In this document: piece by piece, positions 47,501 through 60,766 of the stretch
Layout of the letters: each line of letters opens with the position of its first letter
How positions within the stretch are numbered: the first letter of the stretch is position 1
Assembly: GCA_019916065.1 (NCBI GenBank)
Contig: CM034241.1
Location: 9,709,223-9,773,222, forward strand
DNA length: 64,000 nt
Direction of reading: 5' to 3'
From: Vitellaria paradoxa
Taxonomy: Eukaryota; Streptophyta; Magnoliopsida; Ericales; Sapotaceae
The notes under the pieces: model-generated
The model's database searches: none
Told to the model about the DNA's origin: nothing
The model's input: the letters and a program-made list of their open reading frames with translations, nothing else
Made by a program: the position numbers and the translations under genes

Positions 47501-49798
47501 TTACCACAAAAAATATGAGTAACATTTTTCATTTTTACATTTTCCACCAAATTCTGATTCATATTTTAATTGTAATAATTAAGGGATTAAAAGTTCAATT
47601 TGTTGCAATTAAGAGCCTAAATCAAATTTCATTTACAATTTCATCTTTAAATGCATAACCTAACTATTAATTGAAGAGTAAAATAGTAAGAAGAAACTTA
47701 TATAAAATTATATTGAAGGTTTTTTTTTTTTTTAATGGTAAGTGACTATGATTCAACTACTCAATACAACAATCCATTAGATTATATACTTAAATATTAC
47801 CTCAATTGCAACAAATTAATTTTTTTTCAAACCCTTAATTATTATAATTAAAATATTGAGCCACGAAGTGAAATTTGTGAAAAGATAAGGAAGGTAAATT
47901 TTATTTTAGCAAAAAAAAAAAAAATTACTTATTGAAAATTTTCACGGTTCTATCATTTTAGGAATTAGTGAACTACTATTTTAGTAGTAATTGTTAGAAA
48001 ACTTTCATAATTATCACATAAATTAACTCTAGCATTTATATTGTAATATAATTTAATCTTAAATTCATTAATTTAAAATTCTTTAGGATATTAGGTTATA
48101 GGTTGAATTTACAAGTTATAAGGGATTTAGGTTCCATTTGAACAAGTAGGAGATTACAAATCAATGAATTTAAGATTTAAGTTGTATTAAAATATAATAG
48201 GGTAATTTTTTTTTTTTTTTGTGTGATAATAAACAAAATATCTCAAATGATTTTTATTAAAATAATGATGTCACTACTTATTAAAATGATAGAATCATTA
48301 TTATAAAATATTTTAAATGATTATTTTTTAGTAATTATTTCAAATCGATCAATTTAAACTACTTAAATTCATAATTAAATTTCCATGTCAACTAATAAAG
48401 TCATATTTGAGCAATTCTCTTTATATAATTATTATTCTTTATATTACTTTCAATCTATAAATACAAAAACAATCAGATCTTTATGAATTTATTTGTCAAA
48501 AGATAGATATCATATCTTTGATATGATGAAAAAAAAAAATAGACCAATCAAAGTAGGAGCCAAGCTAGAATTTTCATTTGGGGGGGGGATTTTTTTCTTA
48601 GGCTGAATTTAGACCTAAAAAATTATAATTAATATTATAAATTATATTTAATAAATAAAAAATAAATTAATATATATATATATATATATATGATACAATT
48701 AGTTGAACTTTTAAATTTTGAATTATACATAACAATTAAGAAAAAATAAAATTTTAAAGAGGTCGATTCATAACTTCAATTTTTTAATCGAAAATTTATA
48801 TATATATATATATACTAGTAGTGGTATTTTTCTGACCAAAATAAATCATTTTTTAAAATTTTAAAGTATCAAACCATAATATAAATTTTTTTAGTCAAAA
48901 AAAAATTATGTCCAAATAGTATCTTCTAGAACATGAGAAGGCCATTATTTTTCTAGGTCCCATTGTAATCTCGTCCCTGAATCGAAATATGCTGACCAGA
49001 GGGTTCCAAGGCGCTACGGTAAATTGATCAATAGGCAAGATTTAGTTGCATGATAATGAGATATATACTTACCAAAAAAATGATAATGAGATATAATTCT
49101 TCATATTATATATTAATTAATTACATTCTAACCAGATTTTTTTTAACTCTTACTTTTGTTTTAAAATTAATTTTAACTAAATTAAATTAGAACTATTAAG
49201 TCATTTTAAAAATATCATAGACGTTAATTAATGCACCCCAATTTCCGCAGTGCGTTGCAGCCTCCCTTCAACCCCTAACTGGACGAAACAACTAAGTTCA
49301 CTTGCTTGATGCAAACAAGAGCTCCTTTTTCAACTGGCGGTAGTACTAAGATAGGTGATCTCCTGAGAAGCAGTTTATCAAGTCTAAAACGGACAATATT
49401 GTACTATGTGAATGCAAGTCGTTATAATAAATGGTCAAAACAGATATGGAATTGACATAAGCCGACAAAGCTATGTCCAGGAAATTTTGGATGAGGCTTT
49501 GATTGCAAGGAGCCTTGGGTGAAAAGGATGGGCGGAACTTGAATTGTCACGAATTCAAATTCAGATCTGAGCTTGATACTTTTGGATTTAATGATCGTTG
49601 AGAGTGAAGTTGCCTAATCAATGATCAATTGAAAACAGGGAGGTGATGCAATTAATGGATGATAGTTTCCACCTTCAATGCTCCTTCAACTACCTGCTTT
49701 AGGTGGCACTTATTATGGTGGTGATTGTGACAAGATAAAAATTACATATTATCTTAGTACAAAAATTAATGCAAGAAAAAGAAATTAGAATAAATTAT
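44314..49798. other. Gene-free AT-rich stretch
   Basis: Homopolymer runs, an (AT)n tract (44478-44523), a MITE-like block (45481-45713) and short simple repeats. A less AT-rich patch at 49230-49740 has no frame I can identify. I see no gene. Confidence 0.5.
45481..45713. mobile_element. MITE-like element
   Basis: Starts GGTTTTGTTTGG and ends ACCAAATGATATC, with TTA/TAA at the edges. The body (TTAATTCGATATTTTTGTCATTTATGA) resembles 12407-12611. Ends are approximate. Confidence 0.45.
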
Positions 49799-50190
49799 AG
49801 CACGTTTGGAACTTTAAAAATTATAAAAAAAAGTTGTCAACTTGTAATTTTTTGATTGTTTGGAGTATTATTAATTTTTAGAAATTTATAAAATTCAACA
49901 ATGGCCAAAACATCAATTTATTCTCTAATTCGTTCGAATGATTTTGTGCAGTTGGAGTAATAGTTTGAATGATTTTGTCCAATTGGAGTTTTATAGGGGT
50001 TTATAAAGATTTATAAAATTTTGTAGGAATTTATAAAAATTTATGAATATTTGTAGAGATTTAAGGAGATTTGTAGAGATCTATGAAGATTTTCACAGAT
50101 TTCTAAAAATTTATGAAAATTTGTGGAGATTTGTAAAAATTGGAGTTTTATAGAGATTTATAAAAAAATATAGAGTTCCAAACACATAAT
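49799..50190. mobile_element. MITE-like element with internal short repeats
   Basis: Left CACGTTTGGAACTTTA and right GAGTTCCAAACACATA are near reverse complements. The interior from ~49980 is built of degenerate ~11-base units of the GATTTGTAGA / AATTTATAAA type. No clear target duplication. Confidence 0.55.
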
Positions 50191-50296
50191 AGATTTCATA
50201 AAAATTAATTAATAAATTAAATCACAATATATAGATATTTTATTTTAAAATGATACACTTTTACAATCGCGCACGGTTCTTGCAAAATGTTCCCTG

Positions 50297-50337
<41 letters not shown>

Positions 50338-50497
50338 ATTGTGTAGCATTATATTGAAGTGAACGAAGAGTCAACTTTGTAACTAAAACTTTATAGCTTC
50401 TGGACATCAAAATCATGTGATCTATTTCAATTTGGGCTGTGACATAGAATGTCTTATTTTATTGGAAGATCATGTCTCACCTATGCCTATAAAATTT

Positions 50498-50766
50498 CTG
50501 GGGTCGGGGAGAAACCCGCAGCTACTATTCATGGGTGCGCACTGGGTGAAGTCTACCCCGTAGCCCTAGCCGGTAAAGAACCACGAGAAGGTAAATCAGC
50601 CTAGGTAAGCCCCTGCCTTGACTGACCGGCTCAGCCAAGAAGGCTATTAGATGACCCTCCACAATTAGAAGAAGGACTGTCCCTAAGAGGAGTCGAACCC
50701 AAGACCTATTGGTCCTAGGCCGTTCAGCCTGCCATCCGAACCAACTCGACTACCTCTTTCGGGGCT
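50498..50766 (-). mobile_element. tRNA-derived SINE (second family)
   Basis: On the minus strand: A-box region TAGTCGAGTTGG (50752-50741) and a strong B box GGGTTCGACTCC (50701-50690), then a ~190-base body ending CCCCGACCCCAGAAA. Flanks GCCTATAAAATTT (50485-50497) and GCTTGTAAAACTT (50767-50779) look like a diverged target duplication. The body is clearly GC-richer than its setting. Unrelated to the 23.6/25.8 kb SINE beyond the promoter boxes. Confidence 0.8.
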
Positions 50767-51691
50767 GCTTGTAAAACTTACGTATGCTTAATACAGTTCA
50801 AATCAGATCAAAAGACTACTATTTGCCCAAAAAGATTATAGGCTACTTAAATTACATAAATCTTAACGTTAAATTAAGAAAAGACAAAATATAATTGATA
50901 ACAATTGATAGTAATTCTTTGTAACAAATATAAAATACTTAAAATTTAGTGTAATGATTGTTACATAACGAGTTAGAACAGAATTAGAATTTTTTAAAAT
51001 TGTTTGATTTCCTTTGGAGTTTTAAGTTTTACAAAAAAATAAAATAAAAACTTTTTAAAAATTACTTAGTTTTTTATCTTAATGTAAGAATTTTGAATTT
51101 ATAATTTTTATCAATTTCTAAAGACGTACATTTATTTAAATCAAAGCTAGTACATTGGCTTACTCCTAAGATGCATGCATAATCTCTACCAATTTGACCA
51201 TCCTCGAAGTCTATATCATACTTGGATCGCACTGGTATTTGGACGGTAAAAAGTATAAGAAAAATATAAAAAATTGATGTAAAAGTAATGTGTAACAAAA
51301 TTTAATTAAAAAATATAAAAAGTCGATAAAAGTTAATGAATTTTGATAAATCAAACATCCAACTTTGACGTTGTGTTTGGGCACTTAAAAAATATTTTTT
51401 TTTTTTTGGGTAATTTTCTTTTGTTTTATATTATTTTTCACCAAATTTTAATATTTTTTTAGAAATTATAATTTTTAGATGTATTAATCGTATTCGTAAA
51501 AATAAAAAATAAAAAAATTCACGTACGTTTGAATAAAATGAAAAAATAAAAATCAAATTTTTGTTACTTTTTCTTAAAATAGATAATTTTTACTTGAACA
51601 AATGTAAATTTTTTAATTTTTTTTTACTAATAAAACATACTATTCTGTTACCATACAATAAAACAAGGGTCGATGATTGATCGTATTGCTT

Positions 51692-53319
51692 TAATTTGGT
51701 CGTATTGTATGGACAGCGGATGTAGGTGTATTTTTTTATCGTTTTGCATGCACATCAAAAGGAGGTGGACAGGCTGTCCGTGCAAAGCAGGTTGGGGAGC
51801 TTTCTGCTGCAGCGGCAGAAGCGGCTGGGTCCAAAAATTATTAGTCTGAGAGAGAGAGAGAGAGAGAGAGAAGAAACAAAACAGTTGTTTGTGCTTTCAA
51901 AGTTTCAACAGTTAAAAATGTCCCCCCCCCCACAAATAACTTGGATTAATTTTCCTCTTGCTCCGAACTCACAGACGTCACCGCTGACAACAACTACACT
52001 TCCACGCTACGAACGTGGCTCGAAAATAAACATCAATGAATTTGACTTTTAGGGGTGTTTGTTTGATAAAAAATTAAGGTAAAAAATATAATAAAAGTAG
52101 AAAGATGTGATATAAAAATAAAATATAAAAAATTTAATTAAAAAAAATATAAAAAATAGTTAAAATTGGTAAATTTTGATAATTTTTTATGGTGTCAAAT
52201 AAGGCCTAATCGCATCTCAACTGTACTTAAAGGGACCGTTTGGTAATATAAAAAAAAAATAAATTAAAAATACAATTTTATATTTACAACTGACACCCAA
52301 CACTCTAATGATTAATAGGAGCATTTTGGATATTTTTGCTAAGGGACACCAAGCACTAAAAAAAAAAAAAAAAACGAAGAATTATGTCGAGTTAAAAATA
52401 ATAAAGAAACAACATTGTTTGTAGGAAGAGATAAATTATCCTCGGATATTAAATCAATTAACACACTTTTTACAGTTTAATAATTCAACAACCTCTTTTA
52501 ATAGCACTTAACTTTACTAGATATGTTTCTTGTTGCCAAAAATAAATATAATTATTATCTTATTATTTATAAAATTTATTATATTATATGTTATATTTAC
52601 TGATATTATGCACAAAAATATTCAATAATGTAATAGACAAATATACTTTATTTTATAAAAAAATACTTGAGATTTGATTCTTGTAAACTCCTTTTATACT
52701 AAAAATTTTGAGTTAGCATTAATTTTTTAATAAGGGCAAGATACTTGAATTTTGATTTAATTTAATTTCTTTAATAAAATTGTAGTACCAAAGATAGTTT
52801 TGTAACTTCACATTCATAATTTCACATTCAAAATCAAGGGAATCATTTGCACCCCTAACTTCCATTTGGTTGCACTTGATGATTAATTAGATATTTGGTA
52901 AAAATTTGTAAAAATTAGAAAAATTAATAAAAATTAGAAAAATATTAGTAAAAGTTAGTTTTGTGTTTGGTGAAAAAAGTTAAAAAAATTATTAAAATTT
53001 AATTTTTTTTTACTTCTTTTTGGTACGTCAAACGGCTCGAAAAAATAATAAGGGCACAAGTAAAATTTATAATTAAATAAAAATAAAAATTTAATTTTTT
53101 AAATGAATGAAACCAATCACTTTCCCTAAAATCTAATTGCTTTATGCTATCACTTAATAGACCTTGCATGAGGATTTGGGATACTGTTTCTATAATAAAA
53201 AAAAAAAGAAAAGAAAAAGTAATTAATAAAATGAAAGCTGTGGTCCTAATTCTGTTTATATGATTATTAACTTTTAAATTCTGAGAAATGCATGCATGTT
53301 TATCACATTCTAAAACTTT
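51692..53319. repeat. Segmental duplication, copy A
   Basis: Aligns in direct orientation with 56252-58160, from AATTTGG(C/T)GTATTG through TATCGTTTTGCATGCA, GCAGCGGCAGAAGCGGCTG, ACTACACTTCCACGCTACG and GCATGCATGTTT. Differences are scattered substitutions and indels. No gene recognised, although the GC-richer patches (51750-51840, 51950-52040) could be old exon or promoter scraps. Confidence 0.85.
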
Positions 53320-55280
53320 ACTACTTCGTTTGTGAGGTTAATATAAAAAAGAAAAGAAAAGAAAATATTAGTTAAAAAAAAAGAAAAAATAATTATATTT
53401 TCTTTTCATTTGCTTGTAAGTTTAGGAAAGAAAAAATAATAACTTTTTTTCTATTTATTTGTGAGTTGAGAAGAAATGAAAAAAAAAAAGAAATAATAGA
53501 TAATTATTCTATCATTAAATCCTTTGAAAAATTGGAATGTAATCAATTTATTTATTTTTAAAATATATTTGTAATTTATTTTTTCTTTTTTATTTTATGG
53601 CAAATATGTTATTTTGAAAGATTAATTAATTCATTTCTCTTTTCTTCTCATTTATTCCTACTTTATGAAAGATGAAAATTTTAAAATTTTGACATTAACT
53701 TTTTTTCCCATTTGTTTTCATTTCTTTTCGTTTGTTTTCTTCCCTAAAATCAGAGCCTTATTTTATAAGGTGACTATACCACAAAACTAAATCGATATTT
53801 TGGATCACAACTCGCTTGTGATATAATTGATTAGTATTATTTAAGCCTCCATTTGGTAATATTTATATTTTATTATTTTTATATTCATGTTTATAGATTT
53901 TAAAAACTCAGGACAAAAACATTTTTGTTGAACTAGTTTTTTTTATTTCCAAAAAAATGAAAACTTAAATAGAAAAATGTAAAAAAAAAAAGTTGTTATC
54001 ACTTTCTTTTTTTTCTTTTATAAATATTTTGTCAATTTTAATACTTTGTTAATTTTTTGTTGCATCATACTAAAATGAGTTATTTTATTCAATTATTCTC
54101 TTAAACTAAAATTATTTTTAATAAATTAGTTTAATTTAATTAATAATTTTTAGTAAAATAATTTAATTAATTACTTTAATTAGTAACTAAATTAAATTAA
54201 ACTAATTAAATTAATATTAAATATATTTTATTAAATTCAATTAATTTTAAAAATTTAATAAAATTAATTATTACAAAAAATTATATTTTTAAATGTAATT
54301 TTAATTTTTATTTAAAAAAATAAACGACAACATAAAATAAAAAATGAAAGAGATAAACAATTAAACATAAACTTCGATGGTAATACATATATTGAATTTC
54401 TCATCTATATTATATGTAATGCATTCATCATAGTATAACATTATTTATTTTTGAACTGAGTTTAATTGTAACAAAAGAAGTTCTCATAAATTACTTATTC
54501 TGGTAATTTTCTCACTTAAGTACACTTAATTTTGAAATCCAGTGTTTATATGATTTTAAAATTTATTATATTATAAAAATATTGAATTTAACATATAAAA
54601 TATTTTGTCTCACCTGATTTAAAAATTTTGAGATAAGAGCGCTTTATCATATTTCGATGATATCCCTCGGCATTTATCTACAGCAACCCACGTCACTACT
54701 AATTCATTATAGTTATATATAGTATTACCAGGGTTGTGTCTAAAAAATCAGGAGACTTGGGTAAAATTTTTAGTGAGATGAAATCCATTTGGTGTCATAA
54801 AATTTTAAATAAAATCTAAAAATAATTATTAATATATTGAATATGAGTTAATTATGAGAAGTATAAATAAAATTAAAGTAGAAGGTTCACATTTTTTTTG
54901 GTATTAATTTTAAATAAAATTTTAAAAAAATTAATGCATACGTTAAATATGAAATAATTTATAAATAGAGTTAGATTAAAAAGTTCAAAAGTGATTCGGG
55001 CAAACACGTAATGATTCGAACTTGAATTTAACTCGTTTCAAACTCAATCCAAATCTCAATTAAAAATCAAGCACGAGCAACTCGCTATTTGACTATTGCT
55101 GACCCCTAATTAAGGGTGTGAGGCATAAAAATAGTTTGCCCGATCACAAGAGTGGTCCGCCGACCATAAATTACACCACTTGAATAGGGGATATATTTTA
55201 GTTAAATTGGGACTAAATAGTTTGCTAATTACGTTGTATAATTATTTTATGTACTACACTATCACACGGTTCTCGAAGCT
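53320..55280. other. AT-rich intergenic stretch
   Basis: Low-complexity A/T runs. I see no gene or element. Confidence 0.5.
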
Positions 55281-55565
55281 TATATCATCTAGCATTTAAT
55301 GTTAGCCACCCACCTCCACTTTAAGTCACATCAAAATAAAGTGATAGTCAAATCAACAGAAAGCAAGACAGACACTCCATCTATAAATACCAAAAATAAA
55401 GACAGCGGAAGGGTTCTTTTTTCGGCTCATTTTTCTCTTATCTTCTTCTTTTTCTCTCTTTATTTACATTAGCTTATATCTATACAAGAAACTGACTTAA
55501 GCATCGGAGTGTCCTTGGTCGGAGACCAACTCCGACCACTTTATTTCACTATTTTTTGGTTTGCA
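55281..55565 (+). repeat. LTR-like remnant (TATA box, R/U5-like end)
   Basis: TATAAATACC at 55382 is followed ~100 bases on by CAAGAAACTGACTTAAGCAT and a perfect hairpin GGTCGGAG-ACCAA-CTCCGACC (55517-55537). This layout is common at the 3' end of plant LTRs. No partner LTR or internal domain is visible, and the borders are guesses. Confidence 0.4.
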
Positions 55566-56283
55566 GGCAATCTCCATGGACAAGAGAGAGAAGAGGTCTA
55601 CGGAGAGAGGGTAAAAATTATTTCCGAACAAAGGGCATAAATAAAATTAGGATTGATGATGGATTGTCTCGGATTCCAGAGACTTAAAGTGAAAAATTTT
55701 ACTGTAAGGACTGTAGTGAAAAAAAAATAATGAGATTTTCTAGTATTTAATTCAATGATTTTAATTTAATTTAAGTAAAATTATTTTTAAAATAAAAATA
55801 AAAATTTTAAAAATTTGATTGGAGTACAATTAATGCAGAACGTCAAAGGTTATATGTCATTAAAATACAAATCAATCTCAACCTTTTATTTTTCTATTGC
55901 AATTTTTGCAATGGATTTTTTCACTGCGATCCCCTGAAACTCGATCGTATCACTTTAAGGGTACATTTGAATTGTTAAAAATTAATAATTTTTTTTTAAT
56001 TTTTACAAAATTTTGTTCATCATGAATTTCTATAAAATCTTTACAAATCCTTATATATTTATATAAATTCCGGCAAATGCCAATAAAAATCTTTACAAAT
56101 CTCAAAAAAATAAATAAATAAATAAATAATCTGCAGCCAAAAACGATTCCAACATATTTTCATTATTTATTTCTATCTTATCATAATTTATTAGTTGTAT
56201 AATAAGTTAAATAACATTTAATCTCAATTTTCATAATTGCAAACAGTTCCCAATTTGGCTGTATTGAATGGACAGTGGATGTA

Positions 56284-56458
56284 GGTGATTTTTTTTTTTT
56301 TTTTTTTTTTTTTTTATCGTTTTGCATGCATCAAAAGGAGGCGGACAGGCTGTCCATGCAAAGCAGGCGGAGGTGATTTTTTTTTTTTTTTTTTTTTTTT
56401 TATCGTTTTGCATGCATCAAAAGGAGGCGGACAGGCTGTCCATGCAAAGCAGGCGGAG
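56284..56458. repeat. ~90 bp tandem duplication with poly(T) tracts
   Basis: Two units, each a 26-31 base T run followed by ATCGTTTTGCATGCATCAAA and CAGGCTGTCCATGCAAAGCA. Copy A has one unit with a short T run. Confidence 0.85.
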
Positions 56459-57295
56459 GAGCTTTCTGTTGCAGCGGCAGAAGCGGCTGAGTCCAAAAAT
56501 TATTAGTCTAAGAAAAAAACAAAAAAAAAAAAAAGGAAAGAAAGGAAGAAAGAAATTAAAAAGAGGCAAATAGAGTATTTGGTTGACAAAAAGTTAGATA
56601 AAAAGTATAATAAAAATAAAAAATTTTGATATAAAAATGATATGTACAGATATTCGATTAAAAAAAATATAAAAATTAATTAAAATTAATGAATTTTGAT
56701 AACTTTCAGTGCCATTAAACAGAACCAAACAGAGCCAAACTGTTGTTTGTGCTTTCAAAGTTTCGACAGTTACCGAGGGCCCTCGACCAATAACTTAGAT
56801 TTATTTTTTTCTAGCCCCAAAATTCAAGTACGTCACCGTCGACAGCAACTACACTTCCACGCTACGCCGTGGCTAAAAAATAAACAGTAATGAATTTGAC
56901 TTCTAGTCGCAACTCAACAGGACTCCAAACAGTGAAGATGAAAGGGACCGTTTGGCCACACAAAAAAAATTAAAAAACATAATTTTGTAATTATAATTGA
57001 CACATAACAATTTAATGATTAGTAGAGGTAAATTTAAAACTTTCACTAAAAGGCACCAAGCACATAAGAAGAAGACGATGAGTTACGTCTAATTAAGAGT
57101 AGGAGAGAAGTAATATTTCTGTTAGGAAAAAATAAATTATCCTTGAATAATAAATCAACGAATGCACTTTTTACAGTTTAACGATTCAATTAACTTTTTT
57201 AACAACACTTGAATTTTCTAGAGAAGTTTTACGTTACCAAAAAATATATATATAAACATTATTTATAAAATTTATAATTTTATATGTTATATTTA

Positions 57296-57462
57296 GGGTG
57301 TGTTTATAGTTGTGTAAAAGTGTATAAAATAAAATAAAATTATAAAAGTAAATATCTCGTAATTCGTGTAATGAGCGAAGAATTTAAATTTTACTGTCTC
57401 GTAATTGTGTTTGTAGAGATTTATAAGATTTTATTTTATTTTGTTTAGTTCCAAACGGAGCC
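57296..57462. mobile_element. Tourist-like MITE, TSD TTA, with empty site in the window
   Basis: A 167 bp element GGGTGTGTTTATAG ... AGTTCCAAACGGAGCC, flanked by TTA (57293-57295, 57463-57465). Copy A of the duplication reads ATATTTACTGAT at the same place, with a single TTA and no insert. Confidence 0.85.
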
Positions 57463-58160
57463 TTACTGATGTTATGCACAAAAAATATTTATTAGTGCAG
57501 TGGAGAATGCACTTTATTTCACAAAAAAATATTTAAGATTTAGTTCTTGTATGTTTGTTTTTTTTTTGTCAAAAATTTTAAGTTAATATTAATTCTTTAA
57601 TAAGGTTAAAATATCCCAATTTTTATTTAATGTAATTTTTCTAATAAAATCAAAGTACCAGAGATATTTTCGTAATTTCACATTCAAAATTAAATGGATC
57701 ATTTGCACCCCTTGCCTCCATTTAGCTGCACTTGATGGTTAGTTATGTATTTAGTAAAACTTAGAGAAAATTAATAAAAAATAAAAAAAATTAATAAAAG
57801 TTAGTTTTGTTTGATAAGAAAGTTTAAAAAAATACTAAAAGTTATTTTTTTTTTTACTTTTTTTTTGGGCTCGTCAATGGCCCCCAAAAAATAATAGAGA
57901 CATAAGTAAAATTTATAACTAAATAAAAATAAAAATTTAATTTTTTAAATGAATGAGAACAATTACTTTCACAAAAATTTAATTGCTTTATGCTATTACC
58001 TAATGGACCTTTCATAAGAATTTGAGATATTGTTTCTATAAAAAAAAAAAAAAAAGATGCAATTACTAAAATGAAAGCTGTGGCCCTAATTTTGTTGAAT
58101 ATGATTATTAACTTTTGAATTCTGAGGAATGCATGCATGTTTTTCACATTCTAAAACTTC

Positions 58161-59322
58161 ATGAGTGCATGATTTTTTTTATCTCTTTTGTAAAAGGTTG
58201 CCAATATTTGCATTTTTTTATTAGTTTTTTTTATTCCATATTATTTTTTTTTCATTTAATAGATCAAAATTATTGTGGAATGAGAGGAAACTAAAAAAGG
58301 AGTGCAAAAATCATCAGCCTTTGCAAAATTGTATATATATATTTTTGGTTGAGCAATGATCGAAAATCTTACTTTCCTAGTTTGATTTGCATTTTCATTG
58401 ATCTTTATTTAGGGGTCGGTCACCAACGTTTACCAAAAAAATTAATTTTAATTATTTTTTCTAACTTTTTTTATTAAATACAAAATTAGTTTTTATCAAA
58501 ATTTTTTAACTTTCTCTAACTTTCTCCAAATTTTTTTAAATTTTACTACTTTTTTTTCAATTTTATCCAATTTTTAGAAATTTTTACCAAACACCTAACT
58601 AATTAACAATTGAGTATCATGTATCACTTATAAGTGCAAAGTTCCATTTATTTTATTGTGGCGCCAAACAACCCCTTGATATTGTGCTTGAATGGTAGAT
58701 TCATCAAAGGGAAAAAATGGATAAAAATTCAGAATAAGTTCTCTGAGTTAATTGCAATAGAAAATAAAGGGAAAATGTATGAAATTTTGAAAATAAAAAT
58801 TTAAGGTAAGAAATTAATTTATTGAACAGAATTGCCTTTCATTTTAGAAAAAAATTGAGAGTTTAGGGTTTAATAGTAAGAAGATAATAGATAGTTGAGT
58901 CTTATATGCGTATAGTTTTTACGCTTAAAATAATTATTTTTTCAAATTTAACCCTACAATTAGTAAAAAAAATAGTCTCTCATATTTTTTCTTTATATTG
59001 GATCTTTTCACTAACCTAGATTGCTTTTATCTTATTCACTAGATCAATTTAATTAGATCAATTTTTTCACACACTCGAAAAACATACCTTGGACCTTCTA
59101 TCTAAATTTTTCGGTAAAACTTTAGTTATGCACACAATTGCTTATTTTCATACACACGACCTAATCGTTTCCACTTTTGTGTATGACTTACTGTCAGAGT
59201 CTTCCGTGCGCACGCAATATAGCATCTCACTATCTTTTTGTCAAATTAACAAAAACAAGTTAGCCATCTCAAAAAAAGTGACTTTTTTTCTTTCCCAAAC
59301 ACAAATTTAGCTAGTTAAAAAA
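58161..59322. other. Intergenic stretch
   Basis: AT-rich. Short open frames here show no recognisable protein. Confidence 0.45.
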
Positions 59323-59522
59323 AAAGCTAACTAAATTTATTTCCAAACCAAGCCTGAGATTATCCTCAGTCGACCACACCAACTAGAAGCAATCTCCTTG
59401 CATGAGGCTCGGACCGTGCGCATTAGCTAGCTAAATTTGTTCCCAAACCAAGCTTGGGATTATCCTCAGTCGACCACACCAACTAGAAGCAATCTCCTTG
59501 CATGAGGCTTGGACCGTGCGCA
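59323..59522. repeat. 100 bp tandem duplication
   Basis: Units repeat at a 100-base period. GGATTATCCTCAGTCGACCA-type blocks and the GACCGTGCGCA end are nearly identical in both. Confidence 0.9.
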
Positions 59523-60766
59523 CAATAAGCTAGTTATATGCCTTGTGCGCATAACCTGTTACGTTTTCTTCTCGTGTGCAGAACTCTCTCTATTCCGTGG
59601 GCACGACTGCTCCATCCCCATGTGCATGCGCATGACACATTTTTTGACATTTTATTTGGGTATTTTCTGGAACCTAGCCTCTTTGACTAACCCAACATAT
59701 TGTTGACCATCTTAAACTAGTTCTAAAAAAAGAAATTGTTTGACCATTTCTTAGCCAAAGTAAATGTATATTTAATCTTACCTATCAACATTTATGTTAT
59801 AACCTAGATTATTAATTATTTAATTCATTAATATGGTATATTTCTTTTTATTAGGTAACTAATTGGTTTCATTTAAGAAACTTTTAAATTATTAATTTAT
59901 TTATTTTTAGATAATTGTGGACCATTAAATGCTTAAGGAATGGATATTAACTATTGAAAAATTATTAGACTGAGTATGGTTTAGACCATTTTTATGAGTA
60001 CACACTTAATGAGATAATACGTGTCAAATTTATTGTCATTGTTGGGTTACTTAGAGATATAGGTGAAATTTGAAGTAAAGTAATCTTACATTAACTTTTG
60101 TGAACAAAAATCACAGTATAAAATTTTATTTGACAAAAATATCATAAGAGGATTATTAAAATTATAGAACTAGAATGTCTTCAAGAGTTTTATATGAATG
60201 TTATTTTATCTTAATAAATCTATAGAATCCATATTTAAGATGGAATTGAACATTTTCATTTTAATTAATGACGGGTTTAGAATTTGATAGTTGGGAACGA
60301 GATTGAAAAATTATAGACAAGAGATACTAATAAGAGTTTTTTTTTTTTTAAAGAAAAAGGAGTAAGCTTTAAAGAATATATAAATTTCTTACTAAAAATT
60401 ACACTAAACTTTAAAAAATATCAAAACTTGGGAAGGGGGGCCACTAGATTCATCATTGCTCAGAACTATCTTTTTTTTTTTTTTTTTTTGGCTTTACTGT
60501 TGAAATAATAAAAATTTGGCCAAATACTGATTAAAAAAAGATAATTATCAATATATTTATAATAAAAATACAATATTATTTTGTGTTTTATGGTACACCT
60601 AAAAATGCGAAATCAAAACGCATTTTCTAGCAGGTTTAGCCAAAAAACGCAAAGTTAGAAAATGTTTTCTAGCAAGACCTTAAAAGCTCCAAAATCATTT
60701 CACATTTTTTCCCTTTTTAACCACCACAGCACACAGCTAGGGCCAGTCAGGCCTTTGAGCAACTTA
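59523..60766. other. Intergenic stretch
   Basis: 59540-59640 is a little GC-richer and resembles the tandem unit's flank. Nothing else is recognisable. Confidence 0.4.

Larger units (their letters stand above)
56252..58160. repeat. Segmental duplication, copy B
   Basis: Direct repeat of 51692-53319, longer because of a nested ~90 bp tandem duplication (56284-56458) and a 167 bp MITE insertion (57296-57462) absent from copy A. Confidence 0.85.

Noticed and set aside
56231..56573. Short frames on both strands of the 56.3 kb repeat
   Set aside because: They are generated by the poly(T) tracts and the tandem repeat; the same islet in copy A is not frame-conserved as a gene.
59089..59310. 73-codon plus-strand frame
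   Set aside because: No recognisable domain, composition of intergenic DNA.
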